Below are positions 44,280-56,671 of a stretch of DNA of 64,000 bases, one piece after another. The notes beneath the pieces were generated by a model. That model was given only the letters and a program-made list of their open reading frames with translations, searched no databases and was not told the origin of the DNA. Source of the stretch: Sorghum bicolor (lineage: Eukaryota; Streptophyta; Magnoliopsida; Poales; Poaceae). A program made the position numbers and the translations under genes. Location of the stretch: the NCBI RefSeq assembly GCF_000003195.3, contig NC_012871.2, positions 49,592,345-49,656,344 of the forward strand, written 5' to 3'. Every line of letters starts with the position of its first letter. The first letter of the stretch is position 1.

Positions 44280-46030
44280 TTTAGATGACTCTTGATCCTT
44301 TGGTTTTTGAATAAAAAATCAAAAAGATAAAATGTCATGCAAGGAAATTCGTTCTAGGGTGAGCTGATACTGAAAGTCGTGCTTCCGTTGGATATAAAAG
44401 GCATACTTTACTTTGACGGAATCAAAATTGTTTCCCTGGTAAACGAAATCAAGGGCGAATCGTTTTCAGTAGTTTAAAGTCGTTTTGACCACAGAAGAAA
44501 AATAGTTTATTTTCCAAATTTAGCTGGGATGGGTATGTTCTTGTAATTTGCATTTAAAATATGAGTTTTGTTACAGTGCTTGGGAGGAACCACCGGTTCT
44601 TCCCATAAGAAATATTGGCAGCCATTGTTTTAATTAAAAACTCTCCCATAAGGCTAAAGGGTAGTTTAGTATTTTTTTTCTCTCTTCTTCCTCACATACA
44701 GCTACCCACGAAGGCACGAACAGGCAGTTCTAAAAGAACAAAACTGTCGCTGCCGAGGAGCTCGATGCTTCTTGCTCCTTGCCGCCCGCCGCGCCCGTCA
44801 TCTCATAATATTTCGCAGCCGCCTGCCTCCTACGCCGCCACACGTCATCCCAGGTATTTGACTATCTGCCAAGGACCAGGAGCTCGCTGCTGCTTGCTCG
44901 TTCTACCGAGAAGGGTTCGCTGCTGCTCATTAATTATATGCAGTGACGACCAAGGCACCGGTCTCGGTGATGGCCCCCAGCGCCACGGCGAGCCTCTCCC
45001 GGACTTTATTCTTTTTCCTCATCCATGTTGAACCAGGCCTCGTTTAGTTCGCAAAATTTTTTAAGATTTTCCGTCACATCGAATCTTACAGTATATGCAT
45101 TAAGCATTAAATATAGATAAAAACAAAAACTAATTACACAGTTTGTCTATAAATCACGAGACGAATTTTTTGACTCTAGTTAGTCTATAATTGAACAATA
45201 TTTGTCACAAACAAACGAAAATGCTACAGTAGCAAAATCCAAAAATTTTCGCCAACTGAACCAGGCCCCAATCCTCGCCGTTGTGCTGCCGTTTCATGGC
45301 CGATGTGTGATTCCAAGTCTCGAACCTCCATATCGTGAGCAGCGACACGTCCACCCCACGATCAGGCTCATTATGCCCAGGCTAGGAGTGCAGCTGCATA
45401 CCGCTGTACACAAGCTGTGAATCGGCCGATAGGCGATAGCCATGGAGCTCCGCGCCAAGCATATGCCCCTTTGGATCGAGAAGAGAGAGGGAGGTCCGGG
45501 GGTAGAACTGAACAGATAAGAGATGAGAAGTAGCTTCTTCCGCTTTTGAGATGAGAAGCAGACATAAAAATACTGTTATGCCCTCCCAAATTTAATTAAA
45601 ATCCAGTTCCAGGTCTACATATCTTTAGTTCCAAGTTCCTTGTATTTAGTTCTTCATATTCTTAAACCGTCGTCAGATCTAACGAAACGAAGGGCTGCCA
45701 CTATTCTCAAGCACTGTAAAATATCACTTAAATATATATAAATAAAAAAGACACCCTGAAAGTGTAAGGTATAGCTGGTCCACAACGCCCTACTTTCCAA
45801 GTGAACTGACATTCCCAACAACGGCGGAGGTGGACGGGAATGAGGATCATATATGCGACTAGCTCCTAAGTCTGATCTCTCTCCCTCGCCTCGGATAAAC
45901 GCCTGGTCAAAACAAGCACCGTACCAGGCAATTCCCAATTGGAAATGGACCTCAGCTCGTATATAGTATCTCTCTCGAGTCTGGACTCGCCCACTCGACC
46001 ACGTGAGCCCCCGAATTAGTTTAATTTGAT
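44280..46030. repeat. Duplicated block, copy 2 (split)
   Basis: Matches to 33840-34110 lie at 44280-44560 and matches to 34130-34400 at 45745-46030. The roughly 1.2 kb between them, absent from copy 1, has no gene I recognise and contains a MITE (45036-45267). Conserved markers include GACATTCCCAACAACGGCGG and CACTCGACCACGTGA. Confidence 0.7.
45036..45267. mobile_element. GGCCTTGTTTAGTT-type MITE, second copy
   Basis: Starts GGCCTCGTTTAGTTCGCAAA and ends TTTTCGCCAACTGAACCAGGCC, with the interior markers CCGTCACATCGAATCTTAC, AAACTAATTACACAGTTTG and GTTAGTCTATAATTG. It is the same family as 37387-37614 and 60078-60316. Confidence 0.8.
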
Positions 46031-46376
46031 TTGATGCTGACTGGTGACTGCACAACTGCAGGTTACCAGGTAACTTCCAGCGCGTGGAAATGAAACATTT
46101 TAATTACACTAGGTAGCGTGCCCGTGCGTTGCTACGGGATAGCTAATATTTTATAAAAAAATACATAGATCGCATGATAAGATAACAATGTTGGATCTAT
46201 TTGGTTCTCAGGCTTATCTCTAGTCTGGCTAGAATCTAAACCATGACAATCCAAACAGCCAATATATAGTTGTTTGGCTGTTTGTATTTTCTAAACTTAG
46301 CTAGTATTAGGTGGTTTGGTTGCCTTTGTTTGTATTGCATACAAATTACCTTTTCTCTATTCTGGTAAGATAAGTT

Positions 46377-47052
46377 CGTGCCCGTGCGTTGCTACAAAAC
46401 AGCTAGACTTTGTACTAAAAATACACGGATCACATGACAAAATAACAATATTGTGAAATTAAATATCGATATTAAAGTGATATTAATCCAAAAAACATGG
46501 AGGCTGTCTGAGGATACCCTAGCAATAACCCAGAGCAAACTGGCATCGGCGGAGGTGGCGGGGCACAGGCGCAGAGACGGATCGGGGCTGTGGACGGCCG
46601 CATGTTCGGCGGCCGGTCTCGCGGTCACGATGGAGTCCAAGATTAAAGAAGGCCATAAGCTTCGTCAAACTGGCATGGGCGAAGGTGGCGGGGCGCAGGC
46701 CGCGGAGACGGCAGACGGCCGCGTGTTCGCCGCGTGGTTGATTGGCCCGGCCGTGCTCGATGCCTTAGCCCGCGGTGAGGAACTCCAGAGACATCAGGCC
46801 TTCGACGGGGGAGGGTCGCACGATCGGGACGTGATTCCTATAATCACGTAGTTTCTTTATTAGTTAAAGTTAAGTGGTATAAAATCGATAATCCTTCATA
46901 TGGATCCGCAAGAAGTGACGTTTTGGGGGAGACTTATCTAGAACCACCCATAAATTGTGGCGTTTTTAGGGAGAGTCGCGGGCGGACCGATGGATCAAAA
47001 AAAATTCGCACGATGAAATAGTCTTAGTTTTGTTATTTTTAGTTGTAGGAGA
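46377..47052 (-). mobile_element. Second Helitron-like terminus pair nested at the 3' side
   Basis: About 85 bp at 46377-46460 repeat the 3'-terminal text of the outer Helitron (GTAGCAACGCACGGGCACG, ATACACGGATCACATGA) but lack CTAG. At 47052 the minus strand reads TCTCCTACAACTAAAAATAAC, closely related to the outer 5' end. It may be a small decayed Helitron, or an earlier 3' end bypassed by the outer element. A GC-rich stretch with duplicated AAACTGGCATSGGCGRAGGTGG units lies at 46530-46720. Confidence 0.45.
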
Positions 47053-50018
47053 TATTTTCATAGTATATCTACTTGATCTCATAAATCTTTATAATTCTTT
47101 CTATAATTTTAGTCAAGGAGATGCTTTGACTTTCTAATATTTTTGGAATGTTTTATAATTTGGGATGGAGAGAGTATTGTCTTCCATAGATCATGTCTGC
47201 TCCTCCCTCCTTCCGCCAAACTAAGGGGAAACTGTGTGATAGTACTTGTTATTGTTGTTATGTTATATAAAGGTGTAATTGCCTATTCATAAAGTGGACA
47301 CAGTTATATCCTGGATCCTACACTCAAAATAAATTTAATCCACATAGGTCTGAAGTTTGAAAGGTCGACGTGGGTTCAAGTTGAGACAATACAAGTTGTA
47401 TGTATAAGCATAGTTCAGATTAAATAAGAAGGCATGCTAATGCAACCAAGCACTTCTCTTTACCTGTCATATTAAAATTATCATGACGATTCGATGCTCT
47501 AGCTTGACAAAAAGAATACCACATACAGTTCAGTTTTTATCGATGACAAGTGTTGGACAAAAACCAAAAGACAAATAACAAAAGAATTCCTATCAGAAAA
47601 AACGATGACTTGTAAGTGCTCCGTGTCTTATATAACTAAATTAGGGAATGAGGCCTTGGTGGTTGAGCACGTCAATCAGGTTCAGCTACGAGTTTGAACC
47701 TCAAAGGTAGAGTAAAGCTTAGATTGTATTTAAAGCAAGTTTATCTCTTGCTAGGTGTATGTGCAGATTAAGAATGATTACAGTGGGTTCATCCTAATAA
47801 TGAGATAACCACAAATATAAGTTCTTATTGAGCCACTAAAACAAAACAAACTGAACCTTGATTAAAAAGCACCAAATAATTTTTTTTCAAAATTACAATA
47901 TGCAATAAAAATAGTATGAAAAGTAGACTTAAGGCTTCTAATATCTGATATTGTCAAAACCTGGTCTATACAGTGGGGATGCACACTGGATTTAATTTAT
48001 AATCTGTCAATCACTTCTATTTTAAGTATCAGAAATTTTAGAAAGAACAGTGATGGTCAAAGTTGCAATTCACCTGACATACAAAGTTACAACTCTATTG
48101 ACCAGTATGTCCAAGAAATGAAACTTGCTGAGATTTCTTTCTAATAGACGACAAAGAGCTAGTCACCAACCTGGGAGAGAAGTGAGGATCAAAAACAATG
48201 AGTTGAACAACCAATTTCTGCTTGATTTGAGTAAATTTCTTTCTGGCAACCTGCGCAGACATAAGAGCATTATAGAAACACCTTACAATAAAGTGATCGG
48301 TATTCAAGTAAACGCTAAGCTAAGTATACTCCAAGATGATTTTTAGTAACATTTTTAAATATATTATATGGATGGATGTTTATAGAAACCCCTTACAATA
48401 TCAAAATAAATGGTGTGCTAGACTGCTAGTGCAAACTCGAACGCACGAAAACTGAATGTATCCATTAGATCCAAAGCAAATATTATCATAAAACACCTCA
48501 AAATAGATTTCTACTCAATAAACAGAAAACATGATCATAAAATCAGCTGGTGGCCGATAGCTGAACAATTGCAAAAAGTAACCCCAAAATCATGAGAAAA
48601 TGATAACACTCTCCCTAACCGAAACATGGAGCTGCTTGGCCCGAACTAAAAAACCCAAGCGCATCCAGGTCAGCACCCTTCTCACATGTGGATCCCCTCA
48701 ACCCATCAACCAATGCTTCCTATTCCTTGCCACTTGTGGCGATATGCATTGGCTTGAATCAGCACCGACAAAAGGATAGTACCACTACCACCAATCCCAT
48801 TTAGGTGGCCTGAATTGCAACCACATAATTTCTACATTAACCATCTTATATGCCCTTCTGAATTTCTTCAACAACTTTAATCAGGACCTTGCACTTAGTT
48901 ATGGCAATTATCTTGTGTACCTAAAATATACGTGACCATATTTTAGCATAATTGCTTATGGCTGAGATCTCTACAATTTCAGGGCTAGTTTGATTTTTAA
49001 AGAGTAATCCTACAGTGAAACAACTTGATGATGACAATCAAATAGTTGTCAGAAAGCATATAATAGCAACCTATAGTGTTCTAGAACTATGCTGATTCAG
49101 GTTGCCTGCAACACTTTGTGTTTACTATCCGGGGCAATATACAAGTTTGTGATATGATATATAAATGACATATACAATTTGGCTATTGCACTGTATATTA
49201 GTGTGTCTGAACTGGACTATGTACATTGAAAATTCAGTTTGTGGGTATGATTTATAAATTTCAGAGGAATATCATTAAAAATTTAGTGTGTTGAGATAGT
49301 TACATGTGTATCAGGATAACTTTGATCTGTTAAAAAGTTGACAAGGATACTATATGGCTGGATGCTTCACAGTATCAAAATACTGATTAGAATCATGTTG
49401 GATCAGTCATATATATTTCTTGATAGTGTGGAACTATTTCCATCGAGTGTCAGACAGACATCACATTCAGGTGCTATGTGCACATTGACATTGGTAAGCT
49501 AATGGTTATTTCAGACCTAGTTGAACAATGTGATCATCGTCGAGCCCATTACAACAATTGAAAGCATGGATCCACTTTTCCAAAGAATGGCTCACAGAGT
49601 TTAACCAACAGACATGCTGATCATTATAGTAATTAAAAGCATGGATCCACTTTTTCAAAGAGGCTTAGACTCAAAAAAGGATTAAGAAATAAAAATGTCA
49701 TATTTGCATAGTGAAAGCTGTTGGATAAAAATAAAATAAATAGTGAATTCTCATTAGGACAAACTCCGACGGGTAGTTACATGTTTGTATTGTTTATGTA
49801 ATTGCAAAATTTTATGATCCATCATGTCTTAACCACGCACAAATACCTGGCTAGGATGTAAATGACATAGCAACTTCTGAATTTACATTAGCAAGGACTA
49901 TAGAATTTTTAATATATAAAAACCAGTATGCTACAAGTATCAAGTTCTGCAACCAAGAATGCAATCCACAAATCCAGAATCCACGGTAATACCGTCACAA
50001 ACAAGTACTAATAATTAC
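47053..50018. other. AT-rich interior of the Helitron
   Basis: Mostly non-coding. A possible minus-strand exon (48250 down to about 48110) begins after GCGCAG and reads VARKKFTQIKQKLVVQLIVFD; I recognise no family. A tRNA-like B-box text near 47690 (GAGTTTGAACCTC) is too weak to call a SINE. The remainder has nothing I can name. Confidence 0.35.
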
Positions 50019-50800
50019 CTGAGCAGAAGAGTAACTCCCGGCGCCGGCGGACCTCTAATCAACTGGCCAAAGGGTGTGGCTGGCGACGATGAGCCAGACT
50101 GGGTGCTGGATGCGCTTGGCCTGCTGGCTTCTACTGTCGCCCGTCCGTGCCGCCTGCAGGGCTCCTGCTGCCGCCCGCTCGGCCTCCCAGACCATGATGG
50201 CAGCGAATCAGGGGGTGGGAGGAGATGGCCTGCAGACCCACTGCCGCCCGCTCGGCCTCCCAGACCACGATGGCAGCGAATCAGGGGGTGGGAGGAGATG
50301 GTCTGTAGATCCACGACGGCAGCGGATCGGCGCTTGAGGATGGGGCTCGCACGGACAGCGGCGCGCGCGGACGGACGGCGGCCGGTCGAGACGGGGCTCG
50401 TGCGGACGGCAGCCGGCCGAGATCACAGCGGTCGCGGAGCGGTCACGGGCGGCGCTCGAGGACGAGACTCGCGCGGACGGCAGCTGTCGCCGACGGCAGC
50501 GCGCGGACGACGAGTTCGAGGCTCCGGTGCAGGCGCGGATTGGTCACCGGTGCGCCCTCGAGGCGGTGCGGCGGCGTGAGGGCGTGGATGAGCACGACGA
50601 AGGAGCGGATTGACCTGAACCGTGGGGCAGCCCGGCGTGCGTCCGGCGGCCGCGACGGCAGAGCGCGCAGAAAGGGTGGGATACGGGAGGTGCGTGGGGA
50701 AGCTGCGCGGCGGATAGCGCCGTCCGGCAGCGGCGACGGCAGCAATCGCGGAGAGGAAGGGTTAGGGGAGCTGCGCGGCGGTTATCGCGCGTAGAGGGGA
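50019..50800 (-). other. GC-rich block in the Helitron, possible captured gene 5' end
   Basis: CpG-rich sequence unlike its AT-rich surroundings. On the minus strand it ends in TCTGCTCAG followed by GTAATT, a good splice donor at 50019, so it may be a captured promoter/first exon with intron to the left. A 73-bp unit is tandemly duplicated at 50171-50301. Reading frames in it are Arg/Pro/Ala-rich on both strands and I assign no protein. Confidence 0.4.
50171..50301. repeat. 73-bp tandem duplication
   Basis: Two near-identical copies start CCGCCCGCTCGGCCTCCCAG at 50171 and 50244; a degenerate third continues to about 50335. Confidence 0.85.
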
Positions 50801-50927
50801 AGTGGTAGGAGAGCTTCGTTGTCGAGCTGGACGGGAGAGTAAGGGCGTTGCGGGAAGGACAGTGCGGGTGAGGCAGGCCGATGATACGGTACGACGATAT
50901 CATTTCCGTCTTTTTAGTTGTAGAGAT

Positions 50928-51608
50928 TTCACTTTCACACCCGTGCACGTTCTTATTACCGGCTGGTTGGGGTGTTGCTTTCACCAAAACAACAATAATT
51001 TTGTATATTTGTTAATTGATTGATCTTCCTTCTCTTCCAACAAGTATTATTAATTTGTGGCTCCACTGCAATATTATTGTTCATCTCCTCCTCCAGGTGA
51101 TTGATGGACGGTACATAATAAGCACAAGTGAACTCTTTCGGGTTTATACTTTTTGTTGCTTCTATTCTTCGACAAACCAAATCAAAGGTCAAAGTGCCGT
51201 ACTGCACTTCCATTGCTCCGCATCAGCTAGCTGCCTGCCAGACATTCAGACGTATTGGCAAAGTCACATATGCTCTTGACATGAACTGTACTCACGCACG
51301 TACCTACCATGTGAAAAATCCAGATGCTTTCGGTTCCTGGCGTGCTGTGATGTTTAGTTGTTTACGACGTTGCAGTGTGTTTGTCATTTTAGCATAATGT
51401 TAACTCCTTGCGCGTCTTCAAGAGTTTGGTAAAACAACCTTTTATTTTAATTTTTTAGCAAAAAAAAAAGAAAAAAGTCTTCTCCAACAATTTGGTAAAA
51501 GAGTTTTTTAAAAATTTAAAAGTTATCAAATATTTTTCTCAACTCGTAGATTTCAAAAGTTGACATTGAGAGTTTGTTTTTACGATGAGATATATTATGG
51601 GTGTGATC
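50928..51608. other. Unassigned sequence between Helitron and copia LTR D
   Basis: No gene recognised; AT-rich runs dominate from 51420. This is the right host flank of the Helitron. Confidence 0.35.
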
Positions 51609-54057
51609 TGTTTCTAAAAGTGCATCTAGCCCTTTGTGGGTTTTGATAAATTGAATGACAACATGATTAAAGGTCTAATAAGTTTGCTAAGTATTGAATA
51701 GGATATTGAGTCTATTGCATATACTTGTGGATTGTGTGTTAACAAGCATGCAAACTTGATGATATATCACACGGTGTTGAAATAAAGGCCAAATTGTGTA
51801 TTGTTGTGTTGGAGGATTTGGAAATAATCTACCTCAAGCAAAAGACAACAATGCAAATGGAATCTATAAAATGGCTTCTATGTTGTGGGATATCATAGCA
51901 TCATGTGAAAGCAAGCATATTTGACAAATGACAAATAAGACATGAGTTGATTATTTCGGATTGGTCTTTATAATGCTTGCTTTTCATGAACAAGAAGAGA
52001 TTGATAGTGAACTAGCTTTGATCAAGGTTGAAGAATGAATCAAGAATAAATAAGTGAGGAAATGTCAAGCAAAGGTCAAAAGACAAAGCATGTAACTCAT
52101 ATTGGATACAAGTAGGTCTCTATGATTGTTTTGCTTGTATGGATGAAGATTTGGTAAATCACTTTGCAATCGGTTTGAACAAGCTAGAAGTATGAAGATA
52201 AAGATTGAAGTGAGTATTAAGTGTCAAGTCAAAATGAAGAGGATTTAAGGAATCATGAATTGGCTTGACCATATTGATGTTGATCCATATATGTCTCTAT
52301 GTGAGTCAAACCAAAGCTTGATTGATCTCAATATTTATATCTAGAAGATATTCAAGCAAGGATCACAATATTGAAGAAATAGTTATTCAATGGATGCTTA
52401 ATATGATATGACTTGAGTATGGCTTGATAAGGTGAAGATAGCAACAAAAAAGCTTTGAGGGTCTAAGCGAAGGTAAAGGGACAAGTGACGACTTAAGAAC
52501 CGAGGTACCATAACTAAGGTGAAGAAGAGAGTACTTACATTGAGTCGAGGAACTAATCAAGCTATGAGGAGTCATATTGTATTGAGAATCAAATCATTAG
52601 TGGAATTGACTTAAAGCCATGAAGGTGAACTCATATGTATTGAAATGGTTCAAGTCACATGCTCAAGGTGTGTTTGCTCAAAGAAAGGAGACAAAGTTGA
52701 TTGCAACCCTTTAGAGAGTAATATTGAGAAAAAATGGCATATAAAGACACTGAAGACACAAGTGGTTAAATTGATTATATTCTCTTGTTCTTGAGTATAG
52801 GTATATCGCACTATTAAGGGGGATGCAACACAAATGACAGACAAGTCTCAAGTGCTGAAACTAACCAAACCCAAGTGCTAACATGAGAGAAAACACTTAG
52901 CATTGCACCTGTACTTGTTGACCTTGGAGCTTGTTCTCTGCAGGGTTGGATAGCCCTCGAAATAGCTTTCCAAAAAGTTCAAGATCACTGAAATCAGAGT
53001 TTGGAGTAAAAAGTTATGGCTTTTTCCGTAAGGTGACTTGTGTTGTTTTCTAGGAGGGCGGCAGTGCCGCACTTAATAGGCGGTGGTGCCGCCCCTGTAC
53101 AGTCATAACAGCTAGTTTTCAAATCCTAACGGCTAGTTTAAGTGGGATGAATATATATACCCATCCTGCGGCTCCTGGTCGTGCTGTTGATGCTCCAGAC
53201 ATTCTAAACCCATTCCAAAGCCTCTCCCCAACTCTCTCTTTGTGAGAGTAAAGTGCTTAGTGCACAATTAAGTATTGGGTTTGTGTGATTAGGAGCTTGA
53301 GAGTAGATTAGAGAAATCCTAACCTTGAGCACTTGCTGGGCTTCGTCAATATTTGTTGTGCATTTGTTACTCTTGGAGATGAAGCCTCCTAGACGGCTAG
53401 ACGTTGCCCGATGAGCTCCCATGCTGGTGGTGAACAGCGGGACAGTTTGTAATCATCTCTTGCAGCTAGTGAAATCATCCCTCCTTCATGAGGTAACACT
53501 CTTGTTTGGAGAACGAGGAAGGGCAAGCCTTGATGGCAAGCCAGTCCTTGTGTGGGCACATCAACAATGTAGACTTAGGCTAGCCTTAGTGGCGACGTCG
53601 AACCATGGGGTAAATATCGTGTGCTGATTTACATTCTTGCATTACTATTATTGTTGAGGTGCTTGTAGTGTCTGTAGCCGATCTACTTAGTGGTACTTAT
53701 TCCACTGCATATAACTATTGTTCAGTGACTAACATACTTGCAGGAAGCTAGAAAATTTACCCGATCTAAATTTTCTTAATTAAATTTTGAATTGTGCTAA
53801 GTTCCTCCTCCGCTGGGCGCCAGTGCCGCCCTCTAATATGATAGAATTTCAAGTTGAAATTTTGCAGATTTGTCACTGGATATCGCTTGTACATCTTCAC
53901 TAAGTTTGGGCTGTGTTAGACACACGGATGTAGTAAGGTAGTGTCACCCTCAAAGGGAGGCAGTGCCACCATGAGTTTTAATTTCTGTTCCAGCTGAATT
54001 TTTGTAGACCTATTCATCCTCCCTCTAGGCATTCTAGGCGACATCAAGGTCCTTTCA
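51609..54057 (+). repeat. Copia LTR D (5' LTR of a truncated element)
   Basis: The LTR starts TGTTTCTAAAAGTGCATCTAG and ends CAAGGTCCTTTCA, followed by a methionine-tRNA primer site, so it is a 5' LTR. The start text GTGGGTTTTGATAAATTGAATGACAA and the end CCTCTAGGCATTC are related to those of element B. TATATATA lies at 53152-53159. GC palindromes of type GGCGGTGGTGCCGCC and GGCAGTGCCGC occur at 53056-53095, 53812-53832 and 53952-53972, the same positions where B has its CCGG palindromes. Internal copia sequence ends about 70 bp after the primer site, at the hAT insertion; no gag, pol or 3' LTR is seen. Confidence 0.75.
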
Positions 54058-54059
54058 AT

Positions 54060-54070
54060 TGGTATCAGAG
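54060..54070 (+). promoter_or_regulatory. Primer-binding site of copia element D
   Basis: TGGTATCAGAG follows the LTR end by two bases, as in element B. Confidence 0.85.
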
Positions 54071-54129
54071 TTAGGCTCTCAATTATAGGCATAACTGCCT
54101 TAAGAGACGATGTCGACAAGTCAACATGG

Positions 54130-56220
54130 CAATAGGGCCTCGATCCTCGATGGGGATTTCCTCCATTAGGGGAAGAAAATGAGGTAGTTTTGTTCCCCAC
54201 GTGATAGTAATGGCTGAAACTCAGCCCCATCGGGGGTGGAAACGTTTCCCACCTCCCCGTCCCCGTTCCCCGCTTGAATCCCCAATTGCAGCCCATATGC
54301 CATAGCCCATAGGGAGGCCCAATTAATCCGGCCCAAATACTCTTACATATATATACCAAGAAACCCTAGAGCTCCTCCCCACCATCCTTTGCCTCCAACT
54401 GTCAAGACTCAACACTAGCTGACCAGCGGCAGCCGCACACCCGCACCCTTTCCCAATTCTCATAGAAACAGAGCCCACCGTGACACCAGCATTCGAAGCC
54501 CGAAGACCACGATGGCATGAGCATGACCCCCACCGCACTGTCCGCAACCATGTGACTGCGACCCCCACCATCGTACCACAACACTACACGGCTGCACCAT
54601 GCAAGAGCTCCACCACCGCCCCCTCCCCTCAGCCTCTGTGGGCAGCGGGCCGTCTGGCTGTGGCTTTAAGCCTCTAAGAGCTTACAGAGAGCTCCTTGCT
54701 CCTAGGGACGGCGTCTAGATCCTGCATCATAGGCCAGTAAAGATCTTCCTCCTTCAGTCTTGACAAATCCTCACTTGCAGTATTCTCTACTTTGTGCCTC
54801 TACCTCTACTAACCGTGCCCGTCCCTCATTAAGGGGTGTCGAAGACGACACGTCCAAGCCACCATAGCCGGATCAAGCTAGGTCAATCAAGGCTGCTATC
54901 AGATCGAGCACACCAGTGGCTCCTCCTACTCCGGTGGAGGAGAGGACAGCTCTGCCGACATCGTCCACAAAAGACATCATAGCAGCTGGTGACCCAAAGT
55001 GCCTTCCCCACCGCCTGTGGACAAAGGATCCAACCTAAGATGCTCTTGCCTGAAGACAACTGCAACCAAGAAGGTTGCAGCTGGACGCAATAGTCTTCAA
55101 TCCATTAGGTTAGTGCTTAGAACACTTAGGTTTTGTTCTTTTTTGTTGGTTTATTTCATTACTACTAGCCTAGAATATGAATGAGTAGATGCAAATATGA
55201 ATATGAATGTTGATCTGCAAGTATAATTGCAACATGTTCTTGATTTTAGTAGACTAGCAGATAGTACTAATTAATGAGTAAATGTTGATGGCTTTCTACT
55301 TAGCATATTTGCAATTTTATTAGTAGATGTTGATCTGCAAGTATATTTGCACAGCTCAAAAATTTGTTGATCTTCAAGTATATGGCAGATTTTAGTGACC
55401 TAGATTCTGCATTGCAGGTTTAAGAAGATATCTAGTGCAACTAGCCAAGCTCTAATTTCTGACGGCTCACAGCCTGATACTAAATCACACCCAGAGTCTA
55501 TCAATGAATCAGAAGCAATTGAAATAGAGGATGATGGAGAGGTGCCTAAAGAACAAGACGAGGAAGGTGGTTGTTTGGAAGGAGTTTGAGAGAGTCAAGT
55601 GGAATAGGCAAGTAAAGGCAAAATGCATGCACAGTTTTACCAAGATTGGAGGTTAAACAAAGAATGGAAGTAAGCACCTTCATGATCACTTGAAGACTTG
55701 TACACTTAGAAAGATCAAGTTTGGATGAAACAAGACATTGTCACAAGCTTCTTTAAGGTTTGATGTCTCAGAAAAAGGCACAGTTTTAGTGGAGAACTAT
55801 ACCTTCGACCAAGATATAGCTAGAAAGGAACTTGGGGCTATGATGGTGCTGCATGAGTACCCTTTAAGCATGGTTGATCATGCTGGTTTTCCCAAATTTG
55901 TACATGCACTACATCCATTGTTCAAGATTGGCACCAGAAACACTCTAAGGTATATGGTGTGTACTGTGCTACTATTTTCCTGTGATGTGTGCTGTTAAAT
56001 TGTATTCTTAGTTCTTGTTGTGTCATTGCAGGAAGCACATATTGACCAATATGAGTTGGAGAAGAAGAAAGCCTTTCAATACATGACTGGGATTAAATCA
56101 AGGGTGGCTATCACAAGTGATATGTGGACCTCAAATAACCAAAAGAGAGGATACATGGCTGTCATAGCTCACTTTATTGATGAATCATGGAGCCTTAGAA
56201 ACATTATCATGAGGTAAACA
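54130..56220 (+). mobile_element. hAT (Ac-like) transposon, 3'-truncated
   Basis: The left end carries the text TAGGGCCTCGATCC and GGGGATTTCCTCCATTAGGGG, like the CCCC/GGGG-rich ends of grass Ac-like elements, directly inside the copia D leader. A TATATATA stretch near 54350 and a leader precede the transposase gene. Similarity to transposase stops after 56217, so the C-terminal dimerisation region and right end are missing. Confidence 0.65.
55418..56217 (+). pseudogene. hAT transposase remnant (BED finger and N-terminal catalytic part)
   Basis: A first exon after TTGCAG reads FKKISSATSQ and an acidic stretch. After a frameshift it continues as VVVWKEFERVKWNRQVKAKC and GSKHLHDHLKTC, the BED-type zinc finger, with two internal stops. 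Then come YTFDQDIARKELGAMMVLHEYPLSMV and HPLFKIGTRNT. A GTATAT donor at 55949 and CAG acceptor at 56029-56031 lead to the exon with VAITSDMWTSNNQKRGYMAV, the region of the first catalytic Asp, and HFIDESWSLRNIIMR. The order matches Ac/RICESLEEPER-type transposases. The stops, the frameshift and the loss of the C-terminus make it non-functional. Confidence 0.8.
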
Positions 56221-56671
56221 CTTAAGTCTCAAGTACATGGATATCATTTATGTTCCAAGCATGCGGCTATCATAACAGTCCCTATTATTGTCTATGGCGT
56301 GCGTGGGAAGTCGAGGAATAGGAAATCTCAGCCGAGACCGGGCGTCGGGCGAGGCGAAAAATTCCTCTGACCCTAGGGCCCGGGCGCGAACGAGTTGGGG
56401 GGGGGGGGTCCTATTACCTCATGGTCCATCCTGGCCCATAAAGGGGGGGTCGATGCAGCCCATCTTGAGAAATGCTTCTTAAGACCTATGGGCCATGTGT
56501 TGCTATGTTGGGCCTTTGTTATGGCTTGATTAGGGTATCTTGACTTACGGTATCCGACAATATAGCTTAAAAAACATAAAATTCTTTGGTCCAACCAAAT
56601 AAACCAGAATAAATCCTTTAGTCCACCAAATGAATCAGATTAAACTTCATTCATTCCCCAGAGAACCAGTA
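56221..56671. other. Unassigned sequence between hAT remnant and Helitron
   Basis: Contains a G run at 56398-56408 and a GC-rich stretch with CGGGCGTCGGGCGAGGCG. No gene recognised. Confidence 0.35.

Larger units (their letters stand above)
46109..50926 (-). mobile_element. Helitron, about 4.8 kb, non-autonomous
   Basis: The minus-strand 3' end reads GTAGCAACGCACGGGCAC, a short spacer, then ...CTAG followed by T, with a CCCGT/ACGGG hairpin, which is the classic grass Helitron 3' terminus. The 5' end at 50926 reads TCTCTACAACTAAAAAGACG preceded by A, matching the TCTMTAYTA-type grass consensus apart from one or two bases. The insertion is thus between A and T, as expected. Inside are a GC-rich block (50040-50800), AT-rich sequence and a second, degenerate pair of termini (46377-47052). 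No Rep/helicase is visible. Confidence 0.65.

Noticed and set aside
46453..46851. 132-residue GC-rich frame inside the nested Helitron terminus region
   Set aside because: Contains an internal duplicated segment and no known domain; probably captured or low-complexity sequence rather than a gene.
47640..47850. Possible tRNA-derived SINE
   Set aside because: A B-box-like GAGTTTGAACC is present but no convincing A box, poly-A/T tail or target duplication was found.
49959..50794. Arg/Pro-rich 206-residue and similar frames
   Set aside because: They fall in a CpG-rich, tandemly duplicated block inside the Helitron. Equal-sized frames exist on both strands and no domain is seen.
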